Shown: positions 25,301 to 38,400 of the stretch, piece after piece
How the letters are laid out: every line of letters begins with the position of its first letter
Numbering within the stretch: the first letter of the stretch is position 1
Notes under the pieces: generated by a model
Told to the model about the DNA's origin: nothing
Databases searched by the model: none
The model's input: only the letters and a program-made list of their open reading frames with translations
Program-made: the position numbers and the translations under genes
NCBI RefSeq assembly: GCF_008831285.2
Contig: NC_045145.1
Coordinates: 6,818,802-6,882,801, forward strand
DNA length: 64,000 nt
Source: Nymphaea colorata
Taxonomy: Eukaryota > Streptophyta > Magnoliopsida > Nymphaeales > Nymphaeaceae
Direction of reading: 5' to 3'

Positions 25301-26631
25301 CAGCAGAATTCAGAAAACCACCTGATCTGATGAGCACTGGTTGATCCGGATGCGAAGATCATGAACTGGCACACGTTCTCCTCCCACACATATATTTCCT
25401 CTTGTATATCGTCTGCATTTGGAAGGACGTATATAGGGCCTAAAAGCCGTGATGAGGCAGGTACTGATAAATTTCAATATAAAATCATAAGGTATTTTTT
25501 AAAGGGCTGTTTGAACACCTAGTGAATGTTTCACGAATCTGCCTCAAGGATTCATAGAATACTTGTTTAGGTGTTCTACAAATCTAGTTCATATTTAAAG
25601 CAGATTCATAAAACACCTATATGTTGTTCTTAATACCAAACAGTCCCTAAATGAGCCAACTCAAAGAGGACCTGACTTGGGGCCCGTTGTGGAGCTAGCA
25701 GTGGCAGAACGCACTAGATCTGTCTCGTTGCCCTGAGTTTGTATGCCTGTAAAGAGCGTTTGATAATAAAATTACATTGTGATGTACTTAGAATATAAAT
25801 TTAAAAAATATCATAATCTTGTTTTAGAGAATAATGTGATCATATGTAGTGCTTGATTGATGGAGTTATAAGGAATGTTATCATACAATGCTTCCTAAAA
25901 TAGGAACCTGGCCTTGTTCCAGGTGAGCGAGAGCATCATCCCACCACTCAAGCAAGAGCCAAAGTCCCTATCCTTTCCCTTGCTCTCAAGTTCTAGAGCT
26001 GGATGGGTATCAGGCAATGAGATTTCCGCATGCTTCAACTTGTATAAAAGACCCGCTCCCCTTACAGTCCAATACAGAAACACGGTATTGCTGCTTGGTT
26101 ATGGGATTCAAGCATGGTATTGAACAAGAGACATCTTTAATTATTGCTGATTGATGGAAAAGGCACCTTAGTAAAGGCTAAAAATGCAATTTAATGACCG
26201 AGAAAAGATTGCTGATCGGATATTGCTTGCATTAATATGGAGCACATAATGGGTGGAATAAATGATTTAGGACCTCTGTCTTACTGCACAGTGTTTTGCA
26301 ATCTCAATTATTGAAGGAAGAAGTTATGAGCTGTAATATCTTGTACTGGATCATATAAATCAATGTAATTGCACGTTCACTTACAGAGATTTCCTGACTG
26401 AGCTTCGCCTCGTCTCAAGAGAATCAACTGCCGGATTCTGCTCCAGTCATGTAAACGTCAGATTTCAATTTATTTGGATCTTGACTTGGTTTCAAGTCTT
26501 TAACTGTTCCCAGCCAACTCCCCAACCTTAAATTCAATGAGTTGCCGATGGTCGGACAGGAGCAGTTAAAATGCATGTCCCAGAAACGGTTTTTGAACAG
26601 CTATATACATATATATATATATATATATACA
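22328..26631. other. Gene-free intergenic DNA
   Basis: No gene recognised. Contains the tandem duplication at 24067-24279 and a GC-richer stretch at 24890-25400 with CCGGATCC and GATC words. Small ORFs overlapping on both strands near 25895-26123 are probably chance. Confidence 0.5.
24067..24279. repeat. Tandem duplication with 131-bp spacing
   Basis: The segment at about 24067-24148 (TTTGTACATGATGAACTATC ...) recurs at about 24198-24279 (TTTGTACATGACGAACTATC ...), with shared GCGTAGA.TATCATTTCCTT and TTTAAATAC.ATTTTAG. The copies differ by scattered substitutions. Confidence 0.85.
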
Positions 26632-26820
26632 TTAGGGGTGGAGTCAGAGAGAGGGGGTGAAGTTAAAGTTTTTAAATTTTGATTAGGAACAAAATATCAT
26701 TTTCCAAAATTTTTATATAAAATAAGTGAAATTTTTTAAAATTTGCATGTAAATTTTTGTAAAAATTTTGTGGAGGTGGGGCTAGGGCCCATGCAGGCCC
26801 TACCTTGCCTTCCCCCATGA
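26632..26820. mobile_element. Possible relic of the CAGGGG-type hAT MITE family
   Basis: Starts with AGGGGTGGAGTCAGAGAG, similar to the end of the element at 36469-36669, and later has GGAGGTGGGGCTAGGG near 26772-26787. AT-rich interior. No target-site duplication was verified, so this is tentative. A (TA)n run (about 26605-26629) sits on its left. Confidence 0.35.
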
Positions 26821-29800
26821 TATAATTGAAGCCTGATTTTACAATCTTGTGACATATGAGAACATCTGAGAACATCAAGTAAGAGTCATCCATTTTAATA
26901 TTTATAGTTTTTATCTTCAACCCCAAACACTCTTCCCCCAGCCGACCAAACAGCCAAGCCATCGAGATCTGTTTGGGACCCCCTAACCCTAACTCACTCA
27001 TTCATGAGGGTCATTTGGTCGATTATGATGGATGATTGAGAAAAAATGACGATTGAACTAAGGCAGTATTAGTTTTACGTCCATTGATTGGCTTTCTTTC
27101 TGCCGCCCATCAAACAGTCCTCACGAGTGAACTCTAAATGGTTAAAGTCACTATTTACTCGCTTTTATATGTATGTATAGACTTTTCAAGATTGACCATG
27201 ACATATGCTCGCTTTATTATTGAAATCAATTGATTTCTACAGGGATCAAATGGACACCGTTCGTTAGTACATTTTTGTAGGAAAGATCCAAAAATGACGT
27301 ACGACACCAAGTTTTGTAGGATCCTTGTCCTTGTCAAGATTTAGCGAGTTAAATCGGAACAGGTAGCAAATTAAATGGCCAAAAGTCGGAATAATTCGTC
27401 CCAAAATTCTGACGGTGGATCGTTCGGTGATTATCATGGATCCAGATCCAAATGCACTGGATGCGGGATTCCTCATTCCAGTCGTGGGGCTCGACGGTCT
27501 CACTAAGGGTGCATTGGCTGCTTTAGTGCTCCCCTCAAATGAAAGCAAGATTGTTTTATCTCTCGACTTTTTCTTCGGATGTGATTAATTTGTATATCGG
27601 ACATGGTGTCAGTACTGTAGATATGGTAAAACTTTAATGATTGGATTAAAAGTTTTCATCTTAAAAATTAGTTTGAGCTGCTCAAATATTGTTTACAAGT
27701 TTCGGGAAATTCTTGGACTCTGTTTGAGCTGGAATTTTGATGGTTGGTCTTCCAGAACATTGAAGCAACATATTGGCTAGAACTCCATATATATAGAATT
27801 TTCAACTTGCTACAAAAATTATTTTTTAATGGGTTAAAAATTAAGGTTTTTTACTAGTACCTCCAAGGTGGTTGAGCAAGGGCAAAATGGACATTTATGC
27901 ACAAAAATGAAGTTGTTCATGGATAGCCACAGAAAGCACGTATTATTAAAAAATATGTTTAAAATGTCAAAAACTGGTCAAATGAAAAAAACATGAAAGA
28001 AAACACGTTTTTTTTTTTGAAAAAAAATATCAAAATTGAAAAAAGCGAGTTGTGTTCTTGTTTTTCGTGTTTTTTTTTTCCAGTTTTTCGTTATCAGGTT
28101 TTTATTTTCACATTTTTTGCATTTTACTTTTAAATCTTTGGTCACCTTTCTTTTCTCTTGAGATTTGGATGCGGAATTGATTACTAGAAAATCGCATCAT
28201 GTGTGTTGGGTGTTGAATTATAAGCCTTCTTTGGCCTTTAGCCTACGGAATTTACCACCATCGAGCAATCCCAAATTAGTCGATAGAAGAAAAAGGTATA
28301 GTGGCATCATACTGGTAAGCATGATATGAGAAGTTTACCTACACATTAGAAGTTAGTTGAGTGGTTCACCTTCAACTTAAAGCTAGCCAATGTAGCATGT
28401 ACCATCTGATATTTTACTGTGTAGAGAAACTACTGATTACTGATACCATGTATCTAAATTTGTGCAATCAGATATTGCTCTGGTCAATTGAAAATGACAC
28501 TCTTTTTTTTTTTTTGCAAGAAATTCATAACTTGATCAATTGACTTCTGATGTTCATAACCATGTGACTTGTAAAGGTTGTAATGCAATAGTGGCAAAAT
28601 ACACACCTATTTGACTTTGGAATGCCACAATCTAGTATTGCAAGAAGCAAGTAATATCATTATTCACAAAAACTGAGGGAAGAGTTCTTACTTGGCTTTC
28701 AAAAATGGAATGGCCAACCATTTTGCATGTGATCTTTTCAGGAGGTCAATCAAAACCTAGTCCCCTCATTCCTAAGTTTGTTAGGTGTCCAATTAGAAGA
28801 AAAACCCAAAAAAAAAGTTCAATACCAATGCATAATCAATAAAACATGTGGAGTCAAATATGAAACTATAAAGACAATATTTAGTAAATAAAAATGTCCT
28901 CTTAGAGTCTTATCACCAATCACTGGGAGAGATTCAAGATTTGGCAACATCCCCCATGACATGGAAATTACGGCTTTGAAAAGTTCAAGTTTCTTATTCC
29001 ATCGCCCCATAACATAGTGTCTGGAGTGAAAACATACAATGGAGTGCTAGTATAAAGTTCAATTAAAATAAAAAATTCAATACAATGTAGTAATGTAATG
29101 TAAACAAACAAGGAAAGGATAGATTACTATCAAAAGGAGTAGTTGTTGGATGTTGCCTAGTGCTAAGCCATAGCACATATTTTTCAGTATCACTCCTACT
29201 TGGGACTGAAAAGGAACAACCATTGGGCAGATAATGAATTAATATTCTTCCAAGATACCTCAAGTCACACTATCTATATTTTTGTTACTTTCTTTTCTTT
29301 GCACATATGAAGCTATGAGACTTTTACACTCTTTTAGCAACTATATCCACAAATTCAAATTTGACACTTTCTATATAACTTTCTCAAAATCGTACTAGAA
29401 ATAATGTCATTTCAAAGCATTTCAATATAAATTTGCATTGCATACAATGGATTAGATTGATCCAATGGATTCAATTCCTAAATAAACAATGCATATCAAG
29501 TCCACATCTATAGTTGAAAACATACCTCCATATATAAGGTTGCAACATGTACATAATTAGGAGATCCATACATGACTTTTCTGTTGTCTTTCCTTTTTTA
29601 ACTTGGTATATCAAAGGAAAGGAAAGAAGAGAAATGAAATCCCTTTTCTCCTTTTCACTGTGTCCTTGTATTTGTGAAGCTCTACATCTTATCTTAGTTT
29701 TACAACAGAATAGCCATGCATGTTATACAAGCATTCACAAATCATTAGTATTAGTAAGAGAACTCTAACTGCAAGGCTTCTTAGTGTAAGCGATTGGAAT

Positions 29801-30300
29801 TAGGTGAAACTAATTCAGCTTAAAAGGGCAAAAATAATCTTAGCCAAGTAAATTTTGCTGAGGTTTCCTAAAGTTTTTAAGGAAACTACAAAAAAAAAGG
29901 AAAAAATTAATCAAAGGATTTGACATGATCTTACACTAAGGTGTTCAATCTAATTGTGTAACTATGCCATGACAGTAAGCAAAATTAATTCTTGAATATC
30001 CTCCTAGAATAATAGAACTCACAGTTTGGCACTTAATCAAAATTTGATCAATATTCTTTTGTATAGTCAGCACTTACATGATAGAAGGTGATTTTGTGCT
30101 CCTCTAAAGGTCACTTTCTCTTGGAGCACCAAGAAAAAACGGGAAAAAGGTTGCTTGCTTATAATGCTAATCAAGACAAAAACTCAGCAAAGTAAGTTCT
30201 TCATCCATTTTCAATGAAATTGCTTAGAGCAAAACTGGAAAAAATAGGTAGGGAAAGGAAAATGGATCTAGAACAAAGAAAGAAAGTTAAAGTTTTGAGC
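26821..30300. other. Gene-free intergenic DNA
   Basis: AT-rich. A/T homopolymer-rich inverted-looking stretches lie at 27950-28140. Small ORFs show no similarity I recognise. Confidence 0.5.
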
Positions 30301-30316
30301 AAAAATCAGTAATATA

Positions 30317-30318
<2 letters not shown>

Positions 30319-30356
<38 letters not shown>

Positions 30357-30375
30357 TGTGTGTGTGTGTGTGTGG
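30319..30375. repeat. (TA)n(GT)n microsatellite
   Basis: TA run to about 30353, then GT to about 30375. Confidence 0.95.
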
Positions 30376-30439
30376 ACACACAAGCATGCTTGGCCATTAT
30401 TTATGATTAGAGTTCATTATCGGTTATATCCTTAATCAT

Positions 30440-30860
30440 ATCTGCTTTATGATTAGGAGGTTCGGATCAGATTCAGAGTCAATGGATCGGATTCAGATCG
30501 GATACATCCTCAATCATATCCACTTTTTCGGATATTCACATATTCAGATTCAAACTCAAATTCAAATTCAAATAAAGAAAAGTCATATCGGAATCCGAAA
30601 TCGGATTTTACAATCCAAATCTGATTTTTATATTTATATCCAAATCCAAATTTTGAACCAGATTTTATCAATTTTCAAAATTTAATAGCATTAGATACTG
30701 GATAGTTGTCTAAAAATGAATCTATGTTTGAATCCGAAGCTGATCTGATGCCATTTATTAAATCTGAATCTGATTTGATTTCTTAGTTGGATATGAAGTT
30801 TTTTTTCATATCTGATTTTTTTCGAATCGTTTGGGTCAGATATCTGATTCAAATTAATGC
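30440..30860. repeat. GGATTCGGAT-type repetitive segment
   Basis: Dense in words such as GATCGGATTCAGATCGGATA, ATTCAAATTCAAATTCAAA and ATCTGATT on both strands, resembling the interior of the element at 21958-22327. Probably a decayed hAT-related element; ends not defined. An ORF at 30449-30685 only reflects the repeat composition. Confidence 0.35.
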
Positions 30861-31879
30861 ATTTGGTCATGATAACGACCATGGGATTTGTAACCCAGAT
30901 CCCTTTGAAGACCACGCAGATTAGTGCGCTACAACCAGTAAGTTTGAAATTCATAGTTTTCAAAGTCAAACCCACCCTGATTTGAAATCCACAATAAGGG
31001 TAGAAGCTGAAATTCACAGTTTGGTATAATTGTGTATTTTAGCTATTACATATTCAAGATTCCCTCATATCTGAGATCAGGAATTCAAGATCTAGAAGCA
31101 CTATTACCCAAGGAAATGGAGATCATCTTGTCGTTGGCCTTACACAGGCTATAGTTTTATGTGGATACTAACAAGATTACGGCTCCATTCGCACGTACTG
31201 CCGGCCTGTGAAAAAACGACGCCATTCGAAAGTCATTTGTTTTGGGAACATCATCTAATGTCCATTTTGCAATATTACAAATGACGGGCTGATTATATAG
31301 TGTCTTTCATTTTGATGCCTTGACACCCATTTATACATTTGTAAAAAATGAAGCGAACTCAAATCTTTTGGTGAACTTTCTTAAAGTTAAAAGACAATTC
31401 GGTAGTTTGGCTGACGCACTAAAAAAAAGTTGTTTTATGAAAACTAGTTTTTTTCTTTTTAAATATCTTTTTTCATCAATTTTGGACAACAAAAGAAGCT
31501 ATTTATTTATGGATAACCTGTATTTGCTCTTTTTTGAAAAATAGTTGTTGCGAGAAACCAGTTTTGACAAAACTCCTTTTTATGTCATAAAAAATGTTTT
31601 AAAAGTTTCATTAGACATAACATAGTTGGTTGATAGATGGTCACATGTGTTTTTATGAGTGCTGTTTTTATGAACTGCAAACAATAGAATTGTAATATGA
31701 ACATATACTGGGTTCTACCTATGTTTTGGTAAGAAAACAAAGGAGCCTTGGATCTTTTTAAATCTACTATCTAAAAAAAATTTAAAACAAATCAATTTTT
31801 ACAATTAAATTTTACGGTGTCATCGTCTACATATTTAAAACAAATATTTTCTCAAGCAGTCAAATTGGCTACTTAAATA
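30861..31879. other. Distal upstream region of the AP1/FUL-like gene
   Basis: AT-rich with no gene, repeat family or strong motif cluster that I can support. Confidence 0.5.
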
Positions 31880-32358
31880 ACGATTAGTGATTGGTAAAGA
31901 AGAAAAAGAAGAAACGGATGACAAAAGGGAAATGGTGCCGTACATGGGCCTCGGCATTCACGCCGGAAAAGTGGGGCTCACATGGGAAGCGACGTAGGCT
32001 CCGACGTTTGGAATCAAAAGGGGATACGGCCGAGGCAGTAACGACTGTGCTCAGTCCCTTCCACCCAATCAGAGTTTGACAACGGCAACACATAAAAGCA
32101 CACCACTTTTTCCCTTTCTTCCACCCTCTCTTCTCTCGCTCACTGTAAATGCCCAAAAATAGATACCTCATTCCCTCCCCATAAAAGGAAAACATGAGGA
32201 GGACTCGAGAAGCTCATCTCTCTCGCTCCCCCCTTTCTTTTCTTCCCCTGATGATCCATCTCCCCTCGTAATATCTGAGTTGCGGCTAACAGAAGAAGCT
32301 CCTGACAGGCCTAGCTACCCTCCTTAAATTTTCAGTGTCTCGGAATTCAAAAGAAGAC
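31880..32358 (+). promoter_or_regulatory. Promoter and 5' leader of the AP1/FUL-like gene with SPL-type and CArG-type sites
   Basis: Visible elements: CCGTACA at 31938-31944 (the SBP/SPL core GTAC in its preferred context), CCAAT at about 32064-32068, a TATA-like CATAAAAG at 32091-32098, and CCATAAAAGG at 32179-32188, an exact CC(A/T)6GG CArG box that could also act as a second TATA. CT-rich leader tracts follow (about 32100-32140 and 32215-32250). SPL proteins are established direct activators of AP1/FUL genes through GTAC motifs, and MADS proteins bind CArG boxes. Function here is inferred from motif and position. Confidence 0.5.
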
Positions 32359-35157
32359 ATGGGGAGAGGGAAGGTGCAGTTGAAGCGCATAGAGAACAAG
32401 ATCAGCCGGCAGGTGACCTTCTCGAAGCGCCGCAATGGTCTGCTCAAGAAGGCGCAGGAGATCTCCGTGCTCTGCGACGCCGAGGTAGCCCTCATCGTCT
32501 TCTCCACCAAAGGAAAGCTCTACGAGTATTCCTCCGACTCCAGGTCTCTCTCTCTCTCTCTCTCTGTGGATGTTGATATAGATAATATTGCTTTCTGTCC
32601 TGAAATTTCCTTGTCATGTGTCTGCTTTATTTTATATCTTCAGTTGGATATTTCTTTCGTCCTAGCTTTTCCTTGTCATGGGTTTGCTTACTTTTGGGTC
32701 TTCGGTTTTTATTGTGTTGGTAAACTGGTCTCACATTGCTTGCCTGTTAGTTTTTTTTGTGTTTCCTTTTGTTGCAGTAGATGGTTCTGGCCGTCTTGCG
32801 TCTGATATATGTTTCCAATTCGAATGCTGCTTTTGTATATAAGTACCTGGAGTTCTTTCCTCCCCATTTATTTTCTATTTTATGGGATTTGTGTCGATGG
32901 GACCAATATGATGTTGTTGAGTGAAATACGAGAATGCACCGATCTTTTCTCCTTTCCGAACGGTTCTTTTCTTTCCATGTCAGTTCATTTATGGTGGCTT
33001 TCTTTTTCTATGGCGTATGTTTTTTCTCGAAGCAAGCTTTTCTAAAAGAGATTATGGCGTCAAATTAAATGACAGTATCGAGTGAATCTATACTTTTAAA
33101 TTGCTTTTTATTCCTTTTCCTACTTGTACGTACCTAATATTTGCATGAATGGGAATTCATTATTATTATTATTTCTTTTTCCAAAAGCTGATTCCTCGTA
33201 ATTGGCTGCTGCTTCTCCTCCTCTCATGAGACTTGGCGTAAACCTGTTCTGCTTAGACGCATCTAAGAAAGTTGTAAAGTAGAGCACGTTCCGGTTCCGC
33301 AAAGATCATCCAAGCTACCAGATAGAAAAATGCTGTTGATGTAGGCAGACTTTCTGAAACTTTACTGCTCACAGTGTTCTGTTTGTCGAGATAGAGTTTA
33401 GACGCGTTAGTAGCTGCTTGCTCGTAGTTGGCTGCTGCTTCCTCCTTCTCTCACGGGACTTGACAGAAACCTGTTGTGCTTAGACGCATCTAAGAAAGTT
33501 GTAAAATAAAGCACGTTCCGTAGAGATCGTCCAAGCCTACAGGACTAGTGAAGTACGCAGGTTTTCTGAATCTTTACTGTTCACAGTCTTCTGTTTGTTG
33601 AGATTGAGTTTAGACCCATTTAGTGATGACATCTTCTGCATGACTCTGGAGTTACTGAGGGATCTTCCTCTCTCGTTCATCAAAGAAAGCCTGAGTTATT
33701 TCTTTGCATGTTTGGCAACCTCAAGAGTTGATCTGCCCAGCAACCCTCTCATTCTCGCGCGGATCGTATGCGACTTAAAGTTTGTTTGGCTCTTAAAGGT
33801 TCTTTTCCGCCGTTTACTGCTTTAGCTTTCTTCCTGAGCAGTTCTGTCCCTCTCCGTTGTGGAAATCTCTCTCTCTCTCTGTGACAATCTTTTCATTCCA
33901 GTGCCGTTGATCACAGTGTGCCAGTTTTGAACCGCTTCTGGTGGGCTCGATGCTGTGCTCAGTCCGCAAACGATAGTGGGCACACTCTCAAATTGCACCT
34001 CTCAGTTCAGTTTGGAACTCACCGAATGAATTTTTCTTTTTAAGCAGTCACAAACGATGGCCATTTTTTAAACTATATCGTCGTTATAACCAAAACAGCA
34101 CACGTCAGTTTTGAAGGAAAACTCTCAAGTTTCAAAAAATATTTCTCGAATGATATAACGATATGTCCATAACTTTTAGTTTGACTAAAAAAATTTATGT
34201 ATTTTTATGTTTCTGTGTTTATGTTCATTTTAAAATTCCAAAAACTATCTTAAATGTTAAATCTTTATCAATAAATTTAAACGAGAAAAGTGTTATAAAT
34301 TTCTTATTTAGCATTTTAGTAGTTTTACTTTCTTTTATTTCAAATTGTCGTGAACTTTTGAGGAAAACAGTTTAAGTTCTCGATAAGTGCCTGATAAAAA
34401 AATTCTGGCCCATACAAACCCGATGACGATGTCCTTAACTATATCATAAAATATTCTAGCTGACATTGGTTTCTGCTATATACAAAGGATATTGGTCCCA
34501 AGGGGCGATGCTTGTGAAGATAGTTAGATTATTTTATAATAAATTTCATAAACCACCTTGAATTTCTCCCGGAATTAGTTTCGGACTAATTTCAACTGCA
34601 TTTTCTTTACTTATTTGTCTTGATAACCTTCACTTTGTTCTCCCAACCCTAACATTCCCACGCTTTTCCTTATGTCTAAATTCCAAATACTCTCAGATCT
34701 CTCTTTACTAGTTTATTTAGAGCATTAGGATAGGCAACAATGGGATTGATGAATATTCCCCATGTCAAGGAGGCTTTTGTACTTCCACTGTGTTCAACGT
34801 AGAGAGCGAGTGATACATCGTTGAATGTCTTTTTTACACGTATTTTTTTTTTCTTTGAGTATGTAAAGAGTTATGGAACAATGGATGGACTCGTAGCCTC
34901 CACATCATTTAGGAATGGTATATCCTTTGGAATTTTTAGTTTCTATTAAATTAGGCTATGTTGTATGGAAAATGTCGTTAATATTACTAGCATCCGACAA
35001 TACGACATATCATCTTCAAATAATAGAAGAGATGAAATCCTCACTCCATCTAATCATGCCCACCCAATACATTATATTAAACAGGCTTAATTAAATGCAC
35101 CACAGGATGCAATGCATTGGGCGATGTGCTACAAGATCTAGATTGGAGGATCTCTCT

Positions 35158-35197
<40 letters not shown>

Positions 35198-35409
35198 ATT
35201 GAATAGTGACTAACTTTTTAGAGTCACCATACCATCTAGCGAGGGTTGTCTGATTCATTATGGTTAAGAAAAAAAAGTGATGCACATTTTCATTATCAAG
35301 TATTAATTCACATTTTTTTTTCCTTAATTGTCTTTCAATTACCTATCTTTAGATAGACGGTTTTGGTTAGATGGTTGAATGATTCTCAATAACCAAAGTC
35401 ATCATTCAG

Positions 35410-35466
<57 letters not shown>

Positions 35467-38400
35467 GTGTCGCCCTTATGCCAGGATACACTCAATAATG
35501 AGTGTCCCATGTTTTAAATCGGATGCTCCTCTTGATCTTAGAAAAAAAAAAAAAAAAACTGAAAATAGGCATCGGGCCTTTGCTGATACCTTGTGGTTCC
35601 CAAGGGGTAAGGTGTCGCCTCCCCTCCATGGTACGAGGGATACCTGGCGAAGCCCCAGTGGGTGTCGCAGGAAGGGGAGGAAAAGTCCTCCTTGCTTTAG
35701 TTCCTTTTTTTCTTTTGGGGCAGTAGAGTCACCGGCAATGCTCCACCAAGCAATCCTCAATAGCTGCAGATGCTTCAGCCTCCTCTTTTTTGCAAAAAGG
35801 GGGAGTCAGTCGTTGTCCCCTTTCAAAAAATTTGCCCCTAGGACTTTTTTGTTATGGGGGAGGCTGTTGCCTCCCTTTTGTGGCACCGGCGACGGTTCTG
35901 GGCCACCGGCAACGCCTTGCCGGGCGTCCAGGTAAACAGACCATAAATCTCTTTCACTGCTCTCAATACCTGCTTAGAACAGCAATTTACTTAATAACAA
36001 AGTTTTACAAATCAGATCACCCAAGGAGCACAAGAAAATAAAAGGAATAACATGTAATAAATAGAGGAGAGAGTGAGATAGCCAGAAGTCTAGCTGTTGG
36101 AGACTCCACTTGCTAGTCTCTCATCAGCTGATAAAGAAAAAGTTAAAAATAAAAAGATAAAAAATACATAAAAAGAGGAATAAGAAATATAAGAATAAGA
36201 AATATAAAATTACCATTACCAAAAGTTTGCATAGAAGAAAAGCAAATCTATGAGCTCCATGCCCTTTGGTGAAGAAGTCTGCCAGTTGATATTATGAGGA
36301 AACATAGGAAGGACAATGTTGTTTTTAAGAAATTCTTCTCTCACATAGTGACAATCCATTCAATGTGCTTGATTTTTTCATAGAATGTATGATTGCTTGC
36401 TATGTAGAGGACACTTTTATCGTTACAACAAAATTTAATTGGCTTCTCAATAATGATTTTCATGTCCTCGGGGGCGGACAGAGGGGGGGGGGGCACCTAG
36501 GCCATGGCTCCACCTCAACTAATTGAAAAAAAAAAAGAAATACATTAAAAAAATTAAAAAATTTTAGTTGTGCAATGTATTTTTTAGATTCGGATTCAGT
36601 TTGGCCTTACCCGGATCAAAAGTTGAACTGTTTGGCCCGCCTCTGAAAAGAATCTTGGCTCCACCCCTGCATGTCCTTGACAAGACTCTACAACTAGATG
36701 ATTTCTGTTGTGGTAGTAGCCATTGCATGATATTCTGCTTCTGTAGATGACGAAGATATCTTTTGTTGCTTCTTGCATTTCCATGAAATTAAGAAATTAC
36801 TTAGAAACACGCAAAATCTAGTTATAAAATGTCTATCATTAGTGTCTCTACTTCAATTTGCATCGGTATAAGCAATCAATTAAATTTATCGAATATGATG
36901 AAGACAAGAAAACTCCTCTGTTAATGTTATTTTTGACATCTAATGATTCTCATAACAGCTATCTCAACAATCATGTTATCTGTCAGCCCTAACATGTTAA
37001 CAATGTTTATGACAAACTTGATTTGAGATAATAAGTATCATTTATGAGCATAACATACCTCAACACCAAGAAAAAAGGTTAGAAAATCCAAATCAGTCAT
37101 ATCAAATTGTTCTTTTAAAATTGTCTTATTTTAAATTATTTTTTTGTTGTCACTTCCTGAGATTATCATGTCATCAACATAAAGCAAAAGAATAATTGTA
37201 CCTTTACCTGATTTTTTGATAGGAAGTGTTGTGTCTCAATAACATTATTTGAACTTACATTCAATCAAGTCCTCACTAAACCTGTCATACTATGCCTTGG
37301 GAGCTTGCTTCAACCCGTAAAGAGCTTTTTTCAACTGAAGAATTTTGTCATTTGGAACTTGATAACTATCTGGAGGAATCATCTACACTTCTTCTAGATC
37401 TCTATTTAAGAAGGTCTTTTTTACATCCATCTAAAAAAAATAGACCATCTTTTTGCGGCAGTTATGATTATAAGAGTTCTAAAGAAGGTTATACGAGCTA
37501 GTGGGGCAAAAGTTTCCTTATAGTCTACACCATATTCTTGTGAATATCCCTTGACAACTAATATATCTTTATACCTTTCAAGTGACCAATCACTCTTAGT
37601 TTTGATCTTAAAGACTGATCTACAACCTATTGTTTTCTTTCCCTCAAGAATAGATTGTATTTTCCATGTTCTATATTTTTCTAATGCCCCAGTTTTTGAT
37701 GCCAAACACTAATGTCATCTTTCTTTATAGTATTGCAAGAAATGCATGTTAAGTCCAAAATTCCATATAGTAGACGTTTCATCTTATAATTCATTCCCCA
37801 ATCATCTTTCCTCATATTTGGTCATGTACAAATATTTTTCTTGTGAGAAGTTAATCCTACACCCGTGATCAGAAATTTGAGATATAGACAAAAGATTTAA
37901 ATTTAGTTTGGGAATGCATCTCACATTTGGAATTTAAAACTTTTGTCATTTTGATTTTCTTTTTCAAAATCTCCAATGCTTTTAATTTTTAAAGATGTCC
38001 CATAAGCAAAAACAAAGAAAGAAAATTTGTAGTTCTAGAGTTTAAAAGACATTGTTCATGTTCAGTCATATAAAAAGAAGCTTTGGAATCCAAAAGCCAA
38101 TTAAAAGTAGCTTCAACAATTATTGCGGCTGTGGCTGCGGCTCCGACTGGTCATGAGCTTCATTTGAAATAAAATTGAAGTGCTTTAGGAAGTTGATCAA
38201 GCAACATGCTTCCAATTGACTTTTCTTCTTTTGTATGCTGTTTTTCAGCAAAGCAGTCTTTCTACCAAACTTTCTTAATTTGGGAGGCATAAGTTTAATG
38301 TGTCCTGGTTCATGACAATGAAAATGTATAAATTTCTTGCTTGATTTTTCATAGTTTTTTTCAAAATGATGGGGTTTATATGACTTCACATGGTTTCCTG

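Noticed and set aside
35462-35935. 157-codon ORF in the GC-rich block as a gene
   Set aside because: Open in several frames on both strands due to GC content and lacking any known motif; it sits in an intron full of transposon debris.
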